Positions 5,183 through 5,935 of a stretch of 5,935 nt of DNA are shown here, piece after piece (position 1 is the first letter of the stretch; every line of letters starts with the position of its first letter). The DNA is taken from positions 1 to 5,935 of the forward strand of contig JAODGF010000020.1 of NCBI GenBank assembly GCA_025464645.1, given 5' to 3'. The stretch comes from Methanosarcinales archaeon. Its GTDB lineage: Archaea > Halobacteriota > Syntropharchaeia > Alkanophagales > Methanospirareceae. Under the pieces are notes generated by a model, which saw only the letters and a list, made by a program, of their open reading frames with translations, had not been told where the DNA came from and searched no databases. The position numbers and the translations under genes were made by a program.

Positions 5183-5461
5183 ATGGAAATAGAATTGTCT
5201 TCCTTATATGGGCAGGATATATACACGGATAGAGGCATATACGTCGGTAAGATAGAGGATGTGAGCATAGACATAAAGGAGAAGAGAATATCGGGGCTGG
5301 CAGTGAAGAACATAAATCCAAACGCTTTTGATGTGGGCAAGAAGAAAGGCGTGATTATCCCCTATCGGTGGGTGACGGCAATTGGAGACATAGTGCTGAT
5401 AAAGCATGTGAGGAGAAGAGTAGCGGAAAAAGAGAAGGAAGAGGAAGAGAAGAGAGAATAA
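5183..5461 (+). CDS. PRC-barrel domain protein
   Basis: This 92-residue protein is essentially one PRC barrel, an adaptor-like small beta-barrel fold. The signature runs through IELSSLYGQDIYTDRGIYVG (3-22), then VSIDIKEKRISGLAVKN (27-43), and GVIIPYRWVTAIGDIVLIK (56-74), followed by a highly charged tail (77-92, nearly all K, R and E). Stand-alone archaeal PRC-barrel proteins of this size are common. Some, such as CdpB1 and CdpB2 of haloarchaea, act with SepF in FtsZ-based cell division, and others have been linked to RNA metabolism. The sequence does not tell which applies here. The ATG lies at or next to the predicted transcript start, without a Shine-Dalgarno sequence. A Thg1-like gene follows after 25 bp on the same strand and is probably co-transcribed. 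Confidence 0.85.
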   Translation: MEIELSSLYGQDIYTDRGIYVGKIEDVSIDIKEKRISGLAVKNINPNAFDVGKKKGVIIPYRWVTAIGDIVLIKHVRRRVAEKEKEEEEKRE

Positions 5462-5486
5462 AGGAACCGCAACGAAAAAAACCGGG

Positions 5487-5935
5487 ATGAAGCGTCAGAA
5501 GAACCGGGAGAAACACAAAGATAAGGGCAGGGGTAGGGAGATATACGCAGAGATAAAAGCCATTCCTCCTTTAATCGTGCGTGCAGACGGAAGAGGCTTC
5601 AGGCGTGTCTTAAGCGGCAAATTTGAGAAACCCTACGACAAGAGATTTGCACGAGGTATGGCGGAAGCAGTGAAGATCTTCTTCGAGAATAGCGGATTCG
5701 ATCCCAAAATTGCTTATATCTTCTCTGACGAGATAAGTTTCTTCTTCGAACACGTCCCTTTTGAGGGTAGAATAGAGAAACTGGATTCAGTAATTGCAGG
5801 CTTTTTGGCAAGTGCTTTAAGCATCGTGTTGGATTTTAAGGATGCTATCGCGTTTGACGCGAGGGTAATCCCTGTTTGCGGGGGAGAGGATGTTCTGGAA
5901 TATCTTACACAGCGTCAGGCAGAAGCATGGCGAAA
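5487..5935 (+). CDS. Thg1-family 3'-5' nucleotidyltransferase (tRNA-His guanylyltransferase-like), 3' truncated by window
   Basis: The first 149 residues of a protein continue off the right edge. Thg1 enzymes add nucleotides in the reverse, 3'-5' direction: G at position -1 of tRNA-His, or, in archaeal Thg1-like proteins, templated repair of tRNA 5' ends. The fold's palm motifs are clear: PPLIVRADGRGFRRVL (27-42, metal-binding Asp34), KPYDKRFA (48-55), IAYIFSDEISFFF (76-88, with Asp81 and Glu82), FDARVIPV (123-130) and LTQRQAEAWRK at the edge. Eukaryotic Thg1 has HINN after the RQ motif, whereas here it reads AWRK, more like the archaeal Thg1-like type. Before the domain there is a basic stretch (MKRQKNREKHKDKGRGR) longer than I expect for the family. 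ATG 5487 is the only plausible start, lacks a good Shine-Dalgarno sequence, and lies 25 bp after the PRC-barrel stop. Confidence 0.9.
   Translation, partial: MKRQKNREKHKDKGRGREIYAEIKAIPPLIVRADGRGFRRVLSGKFEKPYDKRFARGMAEAVKIFFENSGFDPKIAYIFSDEISFFFEHVPFEGRIEKLDSVIAGFLASALSIVLDFKDAIAFDARVIPVCGGEDVLEYLTQRQAEAWR

Noticed and set aside
5480..5509. Direct repeat AACCGGGA at 5480-5487 and 5502-5509
   Set aside because: It is only eight bases, partly coding, in a biased A/G-rich stretch, so it is likely chance.
5599..5811. Minus-strand open frame near the right edge
   Set aside because: It lies wholly within the Thg1-like gene, whose catalytic motifs on the plus strand are unmistakable.
1..5935. A defence island, mobile element or other new multi-gene system
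   Set aside because: All complete genes belong to known housekeeping families. No nuclease, toxin, integrase, transposase or phage protein is visible. Only the repeat element and small regulatory palindromes are out of the ordinary.

Overview
The window looks like ordinary chromosomal DNA from an archaeon, probably a euryarchaeote in the broad sense. The evidence is two archaeal-type RNase P protein genes (Rpp30 and Pop5 homologues) overlapping as ATGA, an archaeal mevalonate kinase, a PRC-barrel mini-protein, a Thg1-family enzyme, TATA-box promoters placed for leaderless or near-leaderless transcripts, and compact spacing. A lineage related to methanogens or ANME archaea is possible, but the sequence alone does not settle it.

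Layout, left to right. Positions 1-153 are a control region: a TATA box and an 11-bp-arm palindrome lie just before a minus-strand start codon whose gene runs off the left edge. From 2709 down to 154, three minus-strand genes follow each other: a HAD-family phosphatase, mevalonate kinase, and a CobA-type uroporphyrinogen-III methyltransferase. The gaps are 65 and 61 bp. A 50-bp divergent promoter (2710-2759) separates this block from the plus-strand RNase P pair (2760-3847). The pair converges on a minus-strand membrane metalloprotease of the site-2 protease family with two CBS domains (3893-5128). A second divergent promoter (5129-5182) leads into a PRC-barrel protein and a Thg1-like 3'-5' nucleotidyltransferase that runs off the right edge.

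Functionally this is housekeeping: isoprenoid (membrane lipid) synthesis, tetrapyrrole synthesis, regulated intramembrane proteolysis, and tRNA 5'-end maturation, the last represented by both RNase P and Thg1. I see no defence system, CRISPR array, transposase or phage gene.

The most unusual feature is a palindromic element built from AAATGCA-type heptads, sitting inside the 5' end of the Pop5 gene just after the coupled start codon. It adds about 23 residues to the protein. A related single arm, shorter by exactly one heptad, lies just after the gene's stop codon. Other points are a six-residue insertion in the glycine-rich third motif of mevalonate kinase, a perfect 14-bp palindrome in the divergent promoter, and the triple 11-bp repeat at the left edge.
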